NCBI GenBank assembly: GCA_028622995.1
Contig: JAJQJQ010000030.1
Span: 3,082,678 to 3,146,677, forward strand
Direction: 5' to 3'
DNA: 64,000 bases
From: Panagrolaimus kolymaensis
Taxonomy: Eukaryota > Nematoda > Chromadorea > Rhabditida > Panagrolaimidae
Each line of letters starts with the position of its first letter. Position 1 is the stretch's first letter. Both the position numbers and the translations under genes were made by a program. The notes beneath the pieces are model-generated. The model saw nothing but the letters and a program-made list of their open reading frames with translations, was not told the DNA's origin and made no database searches. Positions 13,286-27,600 of the stretch are shown piece by piece.

Positions 13286-14230
13286 ACAAAACGATCAAGA
13301 TTTTCTGAAAGCTTGAGGTCGTTTATTTCCTATAAAAAAGGAAAAACTATAACAAAAAATAATTTTTTTGATTTAATAAATTTTAATGGATCCGCTAACA
13401 TATTTATGATGCTTCCAATAACAAAACGATCAAGATTTTCTGAAAGCTTGAGGTCATTTATTTCCTATAAAAAAGGAAAAACTATAACAAAAAATAATTT
13501 TTTTGATTTAATAAATTTTAATGGATCCGCTAACATATTTATGATGCTTCCATAAACAAAACGATCAAGATTTTCTGAAAGCTTGAGGTCATTTATTTCC
13601 TATAAAAAAGGAAAAACTATAACAAAAAATAATTTTTTTGATTTAATAAATTTTAATGGATCCGCTAACATATTTATGATGCTTCCAATAACAAAACGAT
13701 CAAGATTTTCTGAAAGCTTGAGGTCGTTTATTTCCTATAAAAAAGGAAAAACTATAACAAAAAATAATTTTTTTGATTTAATAAATTTTAATGGATCCGC
13801 TAACATATTTATGATGCTTCCAATAACAAAACGATCAAGATTTTCTGAAAGCTTGAGGTCGTTTATTTCCTATAAAAAAGGAAAAACTATAACAAAAAAT
13901 AATTTTTTTGATTTAATAAATTTTAATGGATCCGCTAACATATTTATGATGCTTCCAATAACAAAACGATCAAGATTTTCTGAAAGCTTGAGGTCATTTA
14001 TTTCCTATAAAAAAGGAAAAACTATAACAAAAAATAATTTTTTTGATTTAATAAATTTTAATGGATCCGCTAACATATTTATGATGCTTCCAATAACAAA
14101 ACGATCAAGATTTTCTGAAAGCTTGAGGTCGTTTATTTCCTATAAAAAAGGAAAAACTATAACAAAAAATAATTTTTTTGATTTAATAAATTTTAATGGA
14201 TCCGCTAACATATTTATGATGCTTCCATAA

Positions 14231-16147
14231 ACAAAACGATCAAGATTTTCTGAAAGCTTGAGGTCATTTATTTCCTATAAAAAAGGAAAAACTATAACAA
14301 AAAATAATTTTTTTGATTTAATAAATTTTAATGGATCCGCTAACATATTTATGATGCTTCCATAAACAAAACGATCAAGATTTTCTGAAAGCTTGAGGTC
14401 GTTTATTTCCTATAAAAAAGGAAAAACTATTACAAAAAATAATTTTTTTGATTTAATAAATTTTAATGGATCCGCTAACATATTTATGATGCTTCCATAA
14501 ACAAAACGATCAAGATTTTCTGAAAGCTTGAGGTCGTTTATTTCCTATAAAAAAGGAAAAACTATTACAAAAAATAATTTTTTTGATTTAATAAATTTTA
14601 ATGGATCCGCTAACATATTTATGATGCTTCCATAAACAAAACGATCAAGATTTTCTGAAAGCTTGAGGTCGTTTATTTCCTATAAAAAAGGAAAAACCAT
14701 AACAAAAAATAATTTTTTTGATTTAATAAATTTTAATGGATCCGCTAACATATTTATGATGCTTCCATAAACAAAACGATCAAGATTTTCTGAAAGCTTG
14801 AGGTCGTTTATTTCCTATAAAAAAGGAAAAACTATTACAAAAAATAATTTTTTTGATTTAATAAATTTTAATGGATCCGCTAACATATTTATGATGCTTC
14901 CATAAACAAAACGATCAAGATTTTCTGAAAGCTTGAGGTCGTTTATTTCCTATAAAAAAGGAAAAACTATTACAAAAAATAATTTTTTTGATTTAATAAA
15001 TTTTAATGGATCCGCTAACATATTTATGATGATTCCAATAACAAAACCATCAAGATTTTCTGAAAGCTTGAGGTCGTTTATTTCCTATAAAAAAGGAAAA
15101 ACCATAACAAAAAATAATTTTTTTGATTTAATAAATTTTAATGGATCCGCTAACATATTTATGATGCTTCCAATAACAAAACGATCAAGATTTTCTGAAA
15201 GCTTGAGGTCGTTTATTTCCTATAAAAAAGGAAAAACCACAACAAAAAATAATTTTTTTGATTTAATAAATTTTAATGGATCCGCTAACATATTTATGAT
15301 GCTTCCATAAACAAAACGATCAAGATTTTCTGAAAGCTTGAGGTCGTTTATTTCCTATAAAAAAGGAAAAACCACAACAAAAAATAATTTTTTTGATTTA
15401 ATAAATTTTAATGGATCCGCTAACATATTTATGATGCTTCCATAAACAAAACGATCAAGATTTTCTGAAAGCTTGAGGTCGTTTATTTCCTATAAAAAAG
15501 GAAAAACCACAACAAAAAATAATTTTTTTGATTTAATAAATTTTAATGGATCCGCTAACATATTTATGATGCTTCCATAAACAAAACGATCAAGATTTTC
15601 TGAAAGCTTGAGGTCGTTTATTTCCTATAAAAAAGGAAAAACTATTACAAAAAATAATTTTTTTGATTTAATAAATTTTAATGGATCCGCTAACATATTT
15701 ATGATGCTTCCAATAACAAAACCATCAAGATTTTCTGAAAGCTTGTGGTCGTTTATTTCCTATAAAAAAGGAAAAACTATTACAAAAAATAATTTTTTTG
15801 ATTTAATAAATTTTAATGGATCCGCTAACATATTTATGATGCTTCCATAAACAAAACGATCAAGATTTTCTGAAAGCTTGAGGTCGTTTATTTCCTATAA
15901 AAAAGGAAAAACTATTACAAAAAATAATTTTTTTGATTTAATAAATTTTAATGGATCCGCTAACATATTTATGATGCTTCCATAAACAAAACGATCAAGA
16001 TTTTCTGAAAGCTTGAGGTCGTTTATTTCCTATAAAAAAGGAAAAACTATTACAAAAAATAATTTTTTTGATTTAATAAATTTTAATGGATCCGCTAACA
16101 TATTTATGATGCTTCCATAAACAAAACGATCAAGATTTTCTGAAAGC
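14231..16147 (+). repeat. TAA-rich monomer stretch
   Basis: Most monomers here carry CCATAAAC, which puts a TAA in the otherwise open frame. Five consecutive TAA-only units lie at 14,231-14,905, and pairs lie at 15,311-15,580 and 15,851-16,120. The stretch also mixes ACTAT, ACCAT and ACCAC forms at the 116-120 monomer position, which look like successive T-to-C steps. Nothing other than satellite is present. Confidence 0.85.
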
Positions 16148-19100
16148 TTGAGGTCGTTTATTTCCTATAAAAAAGGAAAAACTATTACAAAAAATAATTT
16201 TTTTGATTTAATAAATTTTAATGGATCCGCTAACATATTTATGATGATTCCAATAACAAAACCATCAAGATTTTCTGAAAGCTTGAGGTCGTTTATTTCC
16301 TATAAAAAAGGAAAAACCATAACAAAAAATAATTTTTTTGATTTAATAAATTTTAATGGATCCGCTAACATATTTATGATGCTTCCAATAACAAAACGAT
16401 CAAGATTTTCTGAAAGCTTGAGGTCGTTTATTTCCTATAAAAAAGGAAAAACTATAACAAAAAATAATTTTTTTGATTTAATAAATTTTAATGGATCCGC
16501 TAACATATTTATGATGCTTCCAATAACAAAACCATCAAGATTTTCTGAAAGCTTGAGGTCGTTTATTTCCTATAAAAAAGGAAAAACTATTACAAAAAAT
16601 AATTTTTTTGATTTAATAAATTTTAATGGATCCGCTAACATATTTATGATGCTTCCAATAACAAAACGATCAAGATTTTCTGAAAGCTTGAGGTCGTTTA
16701 TTTCCTATAAAAAAGGAAAAACTATTACAAAAAATAATTTTTTTGATTTAATAAATTTTAATGGATCCGCTAACATATTTATGATGCTTCCAATAACAAA
16801 ACGATCAAGATTTTCTGAAAGCTTGAGGTCGTTTATTTCCTATAAAAAAGGAAAAACTATAACAAAAAATAATTTTTTTGATTTAATAAATTTTAATGGA
16901 TCCGCTAACATATTTATGATGCTTCCAATAACAAAACGATCAAGATTTTCTGAAAGCTTGAGGTCGTTTATTTCCTATAAAAAAGGAAAAACTATTACAA
17001 AAAATAATTTTTTTGATTTAATAAATTTTAATGGATCCGCTAACATATTTATGATGCTTCCAATAACAAAACGATCAAGATTTTCTGAAAGCTTGAGGTC
17101 GTTTATTTCCTATAAAAAAGGAAAAACTATTACAAAAAATAATTTTTTTGATTTAATAAATTTTAATGGATCCGCTAACATATTTATGATGCTTCCAATA
17201 ACAAAACGATCAAGATTTTCTGAAAGCTTGAGGTCGTTTATTTCCTATAAAAAAGGAAAAACTATAACAAAAAATAATTTTTTTGATTTAATAAATTTTA
17301 ATGGATCCGCTAACATATTTATGATGCTTCCAATAACAAAACCATCAAGATTTTCTGAAAGCTTGAGGTCGTTTATTTCCTATAAAAAAGGAAAAACTAT
17401 TACAAAAAATAATTTTTTTGATTTAATAAATTTTAATGGATCCGCTAACATATTTATGATGCTTCCAATAACAAAACCATCAAGATTTTCTGAAAGCTTG
17501 AGGTCGTTTATTTCCTATAAAAAAGGAAAAACTATTACAAAAAATAATTTTTTTGAGTTAATAAATTTTAATGGATCCGCTAACATATTTATGATGCTTC
17601 CAATAACAAAACGATCAAGATTTTCTGAAAGCTTGAGGTCGTTTATTTCCTATAAAAAAGGAAAAACTATTACAAAAAATAATTTTTTTGATTTAATAAA
17701 TTTTAATGGATCCGCTAACATATTTATGATGCTTCCAATAACAAAACGATCAAGATTTTCTGAAAGCTTGAGGTCGTTTATTTCCTATAAAAAAGGAAAA
17801 ACTATAACAAAAAATAATTTTTTTGATTTAATAAATTTTAATGGATCCGCTAACATATTTATGATGCTTCCAATAACAAAACGATCAAGATTTTCTGAAA
17901 GCTTGAGGTCGTTTATTTCCTATAAAAAAGGAAAAACTATTACAAAAAATAATTTTTTTGATTTAATAAATTTTAATGGATCCGCTAACATATTTATGAT
18001 GCTTCCAATAACAAAACGATCAAGATTTTCTGAAAGCTTGAGGTCGTTTATTTCCTATAAAAAAGGAAAAACTATAACAAAAAATAATTCTTTTGATTTA
18101 ATAAATTTTAATGGATCCGCTAACATATTTATGATGCTTCCAATAACAAAACCATCAAGATTTTCTGAAAGCTTGAGGTCGTTTATTTCCTATAAAAAAG
18201 GAAAAACTATTACAAAAAATAATTTTTTTGATTTAATAAATTTTAATGGATCCGCTAACATATTTATGATGCTTCCAATAACAAAACCATCAAGATTTTC
18301 TGAAAGCTTGAGGTCGTTTATTTCCTATAAAAAAGGAAAAACTATTACAAAAAATAATTTTTTTGATTTAATAAATTTTAATGGATCCGCTAACATATTT
18401 ATGATGCTTCCATAAACAAAACGATCAAGATTTTCTGAAAGCTTGAGGTCGTTTATTTCCTATAAAAAAGGAAAAACTATAACAAAAAATAATTTTTTTG
18501 ATTTAATAAATTTTAATGGATCCGCTAACATATTTATGATGCTTCCAATAACAAAACTATCAAGATTTTCTGAAAGCTTGAGGTCGTTTATTTCCTATAA
18601 AAAAGGAAAAACTATAACAAAAAATAATTTTTTTGATTTAATAAATTTTAATGGATCCGCTAACATATTTATGATGCTTCCAATAACAAAACCATCAAGA
18701 TTTTCTGAAAGCTTGAGGTCGTTTATTTCCTATAAAAAAGGAAAAACTATTACAAAAAATAATTTTTTTGATTTAATAAATTTTAATGGATCCGCTAACA
18801 TATTTATGATGCTTCCATAAACAAAACGATCAAGATTTTCTGAAAGCTTGAGGTCGTTTATTTCCTATAAAAAAGGAAAAACTATTACAAAAAATAATTT
18901 TTTTGATTTAATAAATTTTAATGGATCCGCTAACATATTTATGATGATTCCAATAACAAAACGATCAAGATTTTCTGAAAGCTTGAGGTCGTTTATTTCC
19001 TATAAAAAAGGAAAAACTATAACAAAAAATAATTTTTTTGATTTAATAAATTTTAATGGATCCGCTAACATATTTATGATGCTTCCAATAACAAAACCAT

Positions 19101-19821
19101 CAAGATTTTCTGAAAGCTTGAGGTCGTTTATTTCCTATAAAAAAGGAAAAACTATTACAAAAAATAATTTTTTTGATTTAATAAATTTTAATGGATCCGC
19201 TAACATATTTAAGATGCTTCCAATAACAAAACGATCAAGATTTTCTGAAAGCTTGAGGTCGTTTATTTCCTATAAAAAAGGAAAAACTATTACAAAAAAT
19301 AATTTTTTTGATTTAATAAATTTTAATGGATCCGCTAACATATTTATGATGCTTCCATAAACAAAACGATCAAGATTTTCTGAAAGCTTGAGGTCGTTTA
19401 TTTCCTATAAAAAAGGAAAAACTATTACAAAAAATAATTTTTTTGATTTAATAAATTTTAATGGATCCGCTAACATATTTATGATGATTCCAATAACAAA
19501 ACGATCAAGATTTTCTGAAAGCTTGAGGTCGTTTATTTCCTATAAAAAAGGAAAAACTATTACAAAAAATAATTTTTTTGATTTAATAAATTTTAATGGA
19601 TCCGCTAACATATTTATGATGATTCCAATAACAAAACGATCAAGATTTTCTGAAAGCTTGAGGTCGTTTATTTCCTATAAAAAAGGAAAAACTATAACAA
19701 AAAATAATTTTTTTGATTTAATAAATTTTAATGGATCCGCTAACATATTTATGATGCTTCCAATAACAAAACCATCAAGATTTTCTGAAAGCTTGAGGTC
19801 GTTTATTTCCTATAAAAAAGG

Positions 19822-19827
19822 AAAAAA
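19822..19827 (+). other. One-base A insertion (136-bp monomer)
   Basis: The A5 run after AAGG becomes A6, moving every following landmark by +1 until 36,156. It breaks the open frame, which then meets TAA within a few codons. It could be a real slippage event or a homopolymer consensus error. Confidence 0.85.
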
Positions 19828-21656
19828 CTATTACAAAAAATAATTTTTTTGATTTAATAAATTTTAATGGATCCGCTAACATATTTAAGATGCTTCCAAT
19901 AACAAAACGATCAAGATTTTCTGAAAGCTTGAGGTCGTTTATTTCCTATAAAAAAGGAAAAACTATTACAAAAAATAATTTTTTTGATTTAATAAATTTT
20001 AATGGATCCGCTAACATATTTATGATGATTCCAATAACAAAACGATCAAGATTTTCTGAAAGCTTGAGGTCGTTTATTTCCTATAAAAAAGGAAAAACTA
20101 TAACAAAAAATAATTTTTTTGATTTAATAAATTTTAATGGATCCGCTAACATATTTATGATGCTTCCAATAACAAAACCATCAAGATTTTCTGAAAGCTT
20201 GAGGTCGTTTATTTCCTATAAAAAAGGAAAAACTATTACAAAAAATAATTTTTTTGATTTAATAAATTTTAATGGATCCGCTAACATATTTATGATGATT
20301 CCAATAACAAAACGATCAAGATTTTCTGAAAGCTTGAGGTCGTTTATTTCCTATAAAAAAGGAAAAACTATAACAAAAAATAATTTTTTTGATTTAATAA
20401 ATTTTAATGGATCCGCTAACATATTTATGATGCTTCCAATAACAAAACCATCAAGATTTTCTGAAAGCTTGAGGTCGTTTATTTCCTATAAAAAAGGAAA
20501 AACTATTACAAAAAATAATTTTTTTGATTTAATAAATTTTAATGGATCCGCTAACATATTTATGATGCTTCCAATAACAAAACCATCAAGATTTTCTGAA
20601 AGCTTGAGGTCGTTTATTTCCTATAAAAAAGGAAAAACTATTACAAAAAATAATTTTTTTGATTTAATAAATTTTAATGGATCCGCTAACATATTTATGA
20701 TGCTTCCATAAACAAAACGATCAAGATTTTCTGAAAGCTTGAGGTCGTTTATTTCCTATAAAAAAGGAAAAACTATTACAAAAAATAATTTTTTTGATTT
20801 AATAAATTTTAATGGATCCGCTAACATATTTATGATGATTCCAATAACAAAACGATCAAGATTTTCTGAAAGCTTGAGGTCGTTTATTTCCTATAAAAAA
20901 GGAAAAACTATAACAAAAAATAATTTTTTTGATTTAATAAATTTTAATGGATCCGCTAACATATTTATGATGCTTCCAATAACAAAACCATCAAGATTTT
21001 CTGAAAGCTTGAGGTCGTTTATTTCCTATAAAAAAGGAAAAACTATTACAAAAAATAATTTTTTTGATTTAATAAATTTTAATGGATCCGCTAACATTTT
21101 TATGATGCTTCCAATAACAAAACCATCAAGATTTTCTGAAAGCTTGAGGTCGTTTATTTCCTATAAAAAAGGAAAAACTATTACAAAAAATAATTTTTTT
21201 GATTTAATAAATTTTAATGGATCCGCTAACATATTTATGATGCTTCCAATAACAAAACGATCAAGATTTTCTGAAAGCTTGAGGTCGTTTATTTCCTATA
21301 AAAAAGGAAAAACTATAACAAAAAATAATTTTTTTGATTTAATAAATTTTAATGGATCCGCTAACATATTTATGATGCTTCCAATAACAAAACCATCAAG
21401 ATTTTCTGAAAGCTTGAGGTCGTTTATTTCCTATAAAAAAGGAAAAACTATTACAAAAAATAATTTTTTTGATTTAATAAATTTTAATGGATCCGCTAAC
21501 ATATTTAAGATGCTTCCAATAACAAAACGATCAAGATTTTCTGAAAGCTTGAGGTCGTTTATTTCCTATAAAAAAGGAAAAACTATTACAAAAAATAATT
21601 TTTTTGATTTAATAAATTTTAATGGATCCGCTAACATATTTATGATGCTTCCATAA

Positions 21657-24600
21657 ACAAAACGATCAAGATTTTCTGAAAGCTTGAGGTCGTTTATTTC
21701 CTATAAAAAAGGAAAAACTATTACAAAAAATAATTTTTTTGATTTAATAAATTTTAATGGATCCGCTAACATATTTATGATGCTTCCAATAACAAAACGA
21801 TCAAGATTTTCTGAAAGCTTGAGGTCGTTTATTTCCTATAAAAAAGGAAAAACTATAACAAAAAATAATTTTTTTGATTTAATAAATTTTAATGGATCCG
21901 CTAACATATTTATGATGCTTCCAATAACAAAACCATCAAGATTTTCTGAAAGCTTGAGGTCGTTTATTTCCTATAAAAAAGGAAAAACTATTACAAAAAA
22001 TAATTTTTTTGATTTAATAAATTTTAATGGATCCGCTAACATTTTTATGATGCTTCCAATAACAAAACCATCAAGATTTTCTGAAAGCTTGAGGTCGTTT
22101 ATTTCCTATAAAAAAGGAAAAACTATTACAAAAAATAATTTTTTTGATTTAATAAATTTTAATGGATCCGCTAACATATTTATGATGCTTCCAATAACAA
22201 AACGATCAAGATTTTCTGAAAGCTTGAGGTCGTTTATTTCCTATAAAAAAGGAAAAACTATAACAAAAAATAATTTTTTTGATTTAATAAATTTTAATGG
22301 ATCCGCTAACATATTTATGATGCTTCCAATAACAAAACCATCAAGATTTTCTGAAAGCTTGAGGTCGTTTATTTCCTATAAAAAAGGAAAAACTATTACA
22401 AAAAATAATTTTTTTGATTTAATAAATTTTAATGGATCCGCTAACATATTTATGATGCTTCCAATAACAAAACGATCAAGATTTTCTGAAAGCTTGAATT
22501 CGTTTATTTCCTATAAAAAAGGAAAAACTATAACAAAAAATAATTTTTTTGATTTAATAAATTTTAATGGATCCGCTAACATATTTATGATGCTTCCATA
22601 AACAAAACGATCAAGATTTTCTGAAAGCTTGAGGTCGTTTATTTCCTATAAAAAAGGAAAAACTATAACAAAAAATAATTTTTTTGATTTAATAAATTTT
22701 AATGGATCCGCTAACATATTTATGATGCTTCCAATAACAAAACTATCAAGATTTTCTGAAAGCTTGAGGTCGTTTATTTCCTATAAAAAAGGAAAAACTA
22801 TAACAAAAAATAATTTTTTTGATTTAATAAATTTTAATGGATCCGCTAACATATTTATGATGCTTCCAATAACAAAACGATCAAGATTTTCTGAAAGCTT
22901 GAGGTCGTTTATTTCCTATAAAAAAGGAAAAACTATTACAAAAAATAATTTTTTTGATTTAATAAATTTTAATGGATCCGCTAACATATTTATGATGCTT
23001 CCAATAACAAAACCATCAAGATTTTCTGAAAGCTTGAGGTCGTTTATTTCCTATAAAAAAGGAAAAACTATTACAAAAAATAATTTTTTTGATTTAATAA
23101 ATTTTAATGGATCCGCTAACATATTTATGATGCTTCCAATAACAAAACGATCAAGATTTTCTGAAAGCTTGAGGTCGTTTATTTCCTATAAAAAAGGAAA
23201 AACTATAACAAAAAATAATTTTTTTGATTTAATAAATTTTAATGGATCCGCTAACATATTTATGATGCTTCCAATAACAAAACCATCAAGATTTTCTGAA
23301 AGCTTGAGGTCGTTTATTTCCTATAAAAAAGGAAAAACTATTACAAAAAATAATTTTTTTGATTTAATAAATTTTAATGGATCCGCTAACATATTTAAGA
23401 TGCTTCCAATAACAAAACGATCAAGATTTTCTGAAAGCTTGAGGTCGTTTATTTCCTATAAAAAAGGAAAAACTATTACAAAAAATAATTTTTTTGATTT
23501 AATAAATTTTAATGGATCCGCTAACATTTTTATGATGCTTCCAATAACAAAACCATCAAGATTTTCTGAAAGCTTGAGGTCGTTTATTTCCTATAAAAAA
23601 GGAAAAACTATTACAAAAAATAATTTTTTTGATTTAATAAATTTTAATGGATCCACTAACATATTTATGATGCTTCCAATAACAAAACCATCAAGATTTT
23701 CTGAAAGCTTGAGGTCGTTTATTTCCTATAAAAAAGGAAAAACTATTACAAAAAATAATTTTTTTGATTTAATAAATTTTAATGGATCCGCTAACATACT
23801 TATGATGCTTCCAATAACAAAACGATCAAGATTTTCTGAAAGCTTGAGGTCGTTTATTTCCTATAAAAAAGGAAAAACTATTACAAAAAATAATTTTTTT
23901 GATTTAATAAATTTTAATGGATCCGCTAACATATTTATGATGCTTCCAATAACAAAACGATCAAGATTTTCTGAAAGCTTGAGGTCGTTTATTTCCTATA
24001 AAAAAGGAAAAACTATAACAAAAAATAATTTTTTTGATTTAATAAATTTTAATGGATCCGCTAACATTTTTATGATGCTTCCAATAACAAAACCATCAAG
24101 ATTTTCTGAAAGCTTGAGGTCGTTTATTTCCTATAAAAAAGGAAAAACTATTACAAAAAATAATTTTTTTGATTTAATAAATTTTAATGGATCCGCTAAC
24201 ATTTTTATGATGCTTCCAATAACAAAACCATCAAGATTTTCTGAAAGCTTGAGGTCGTTTATTTCCTATAAAAAAGGAAAAACTATTACAAAAAATAATT
24301 TTTTTGATTTAATAAATTTTAATGGATCCGCTAACATATTTATGATGCTTCCAATAACAAAACGATCAAGATTTTCTGAAAGCTTGAGGTCGTTTATTTC
24401 CTATAAAAAAGGAAAAACTATAACAAAAAATAATTTTTTTGATTTAATAAATTTTAATGGATCCGCTAACATATTTATGATGCTTCCAATAACAAAACCA
24501 TCAAGATTTTCTGAAAGCTTGAGGTCGTTTATTTCCTATAAAAAAGGAAAAACTATAACAAAAAATAATTTTTTTGATTTAATAAATTTTAATGGATCCG

Positions 24601-27600
24601 CTAACATATTTATGATGCTTCCAATAACAAAACCATCAAGATTTTCTGAAAGCTTGAGGTCGTTTATTTCCTATAAAAAAGGAAAAACTATTACAAAAAA
24701 TAATTTTTTTGATTTAATAAATTTTAATGGATCCGCTAACATTTTTATGATGCTTCCAATAACAAAACCATCAAGATTTTCTGAAAGCTTGAGGTCGTTT
24801 ATTTCCTATAAAAAAGGAAAAACTATAACAAAAAATAATTTTTTTGATTTAATAAATTTTAATGGATCCGCTAACATATTTATGATGCTTCCAATAACAA
24901 AACCATCAAGATTTTCTGAAAGCTTGAGGTCGTTTATTTCCTATAAAAAAGGAAAAACTATTACAAAAAATAATTTTTTTGATTTAATAAATTTTAATGG
25001 ATCCGCTAACATATTTAAGATGCTTCCAATAACAAAACGATCAAGATTTTCTGAAAGCTTGAGGTCGTTTATTTCCTATAAAAAAGGAAAAACTATTACA
25101 AAAAATAATTTTTTTGATTTAATAAATTTTAATGGATCCGCTAACATATTTATGATGCTTCCATAAACAAAACGATCAAGATTTTCTGAAAGCTTGAGGT
25201 CGTTTATTTCCTATAAAAAAGGAAAAACTATTACAAAAAATAATTTTTTTGATTTAATAAATTTTAATGGATCCGCTAACATATTTATGATGCTTCCAAT
25301 AACAAAACGATCAAGATTTTCTGAAAGCTTGAGGTCGTTTATTTCCTATAAAAAAGGAAAAACTATAACAAAAAATAATTTTTTTGATTTAATAAATTTT
25401 AATGGATCCGCTAACATATTTATGATGCTTCCAATAACAAAACCATCAAGATTTTCTGAAAGCTTGAGGTCGTTTATTTCCTATAAAAAAGGAAAAACTA
25501 TTACAAAAAATAATTTTTTTGATTTAATAAATTTTAATGGATCCGCTAACATTTTTATGATGCTTCCAATAACAAAACCATCAAGATTTTCTGAAAGCTT
25601 GAGGTCGTTTATTTCCTATAAAAAAGGAAAAACTATTACAAAAAATAATTTTTTTGATTTAATAAATTTTAATGGATCCGCTAACATATTTATGATGCTT
25701 CCAATAACAAAACGATCAAGATTTTCTGAAAGCTTGAGGTCGTTTATTTCCTATAAAAAAGGAAAAACTATAACAAAAAATAATTTTTTTGATTTAATAA
25801 ATTTTAATGGATCCGCTAACATATTTATGTTGCTTCCAATAACAAAACCATCAAGATTTTCTGAAAGCTTGAGGTCGTTTATTTCCTATAAAAAAGGAAA
25901 AACTATTACAAAAAATAATTTTTTTGATTTAATAAATTTTAATGGATCCGCTAACATATTTATGATGCTTCCAATAACAAAACGATCAAGATTTTCTGAA
26001 AGCTTGAGGTCGTTTATTTCCTATAAAAAAGGAAAAACTATAACAAAAAATAATTTTTTTGATTTAATAAATTTTAATGGATCCGCTAACATATTTATGA
26101 TGCTTCCATAAACAAAACGATCAAGATTTTCTGAAAGCTTGAGGTCGTTTATTTCCTATAAAAAAGGAAAAACTATTACAAAAAATAATTTTTTTGATTT
26201 AATAAATTTTAATGGATCCGCTAACATATTTATGATGCTTCCATAAACAAAACGATCAAGATTTTCTGAAAGCTTGAGGTCGTTTATTTCCTATAAAAAA
26301 GGAAAAACTATTACAAAAAATAATTTTTTTGATTTAATAAATTTTAATGGATCCGCTAACATATTTATGATGCTTCCAATAACAAAACGATCAAGATTTT
26401 CTGAAAGCTTGAGGTCGTTTATTTCCTATAAAAAAGGAAAAACTATAACAAAAAATAATTTTTTTGATTTAATAAATTTTAATGGATCCGCTAACATATT
26501 TATGATGCTTCCAATAACAAAACCATCAAGATTTTCTGAAAGCTTGAGGTCGTTTATTTCCTATAAAAAAGGAAAAACTATTACAAAAAATAATTTTTTT
26601 GATTTAATAAATTTTAATGGATCCGCTAACATTTTTATGATGCTTCCAATAACAAAACCATCAAGATTTTCTGAAAGCTTGAGGTCGTTTATTTCCTATA
26701 AAAAAGGAAAAACTATTACAAAAAATAATTTTTTTGATTTAATAAATTTTAATGGATCCGCTAACATATTTATGATGCTTCCAATAACAAAACGATCAAG
26801 ATTTTCTGAAAGCTTGAGGTCGTTTATTTCCTATAAAAAAGGAAAAACTATAACAAAAAATAATTTTTTTGATTTAATAAATTTTAATGGATCCGCTAAC
26901 ATATTTATGATGCTTCCAATAACAAAACCATCAAGATTTTCTGAAAGCTTGAGGTCGTTTATTTCCTATAAAAAAGGAAAAACTATTACAAAAAATAATT
27001 TTTTTGATTTAATAAATTTTAATGGATCCGCTAACATTTTTATGATGCTTCCAATAACAAAACCATCAAGATTTTCTGAAAGCTTGAGGTCGTTTATTTC
27101 CTATAAAAAAGGAAAAACTATTACAAAAAATAATTTTTTTGATTTAATAAATTTTAATGGATCCGCTAACATATTTATGATGCTTCCAATAACAAAACGA
27201 TCAAGATTTTCTGAAAGCTTGAGGTCGTTTATTTCCTATAAAAAAGGAAAAACTATAACAAAAAATAATTTTTTTGATTTAATAAATTTTAATGGATCCG
27301 CTAACATATTTATGATGCTTCCAATAACAAAACCATCAAGATTTTCTGAAAGCTTGAGGTCGTTTATTTCCTATAAAAAAGGAAAAACTATTACAAAAAA
27401 TAATTTTTTTGATTTAATAAATTTTAATGGATCCGCTAACATTTTTATGATGCTTCCAATAACAAAACCATCAAGATTTTCTGAAAGCTTGAGGTCGTTT
27501 ATTTCCTATAAAAAAGGAAAAACTATTACAAAAAATAATTTTTTTGATTTAATAAATTTTAATGGATCCGCTAACATATTTATGATGCTTCCAATAACAA

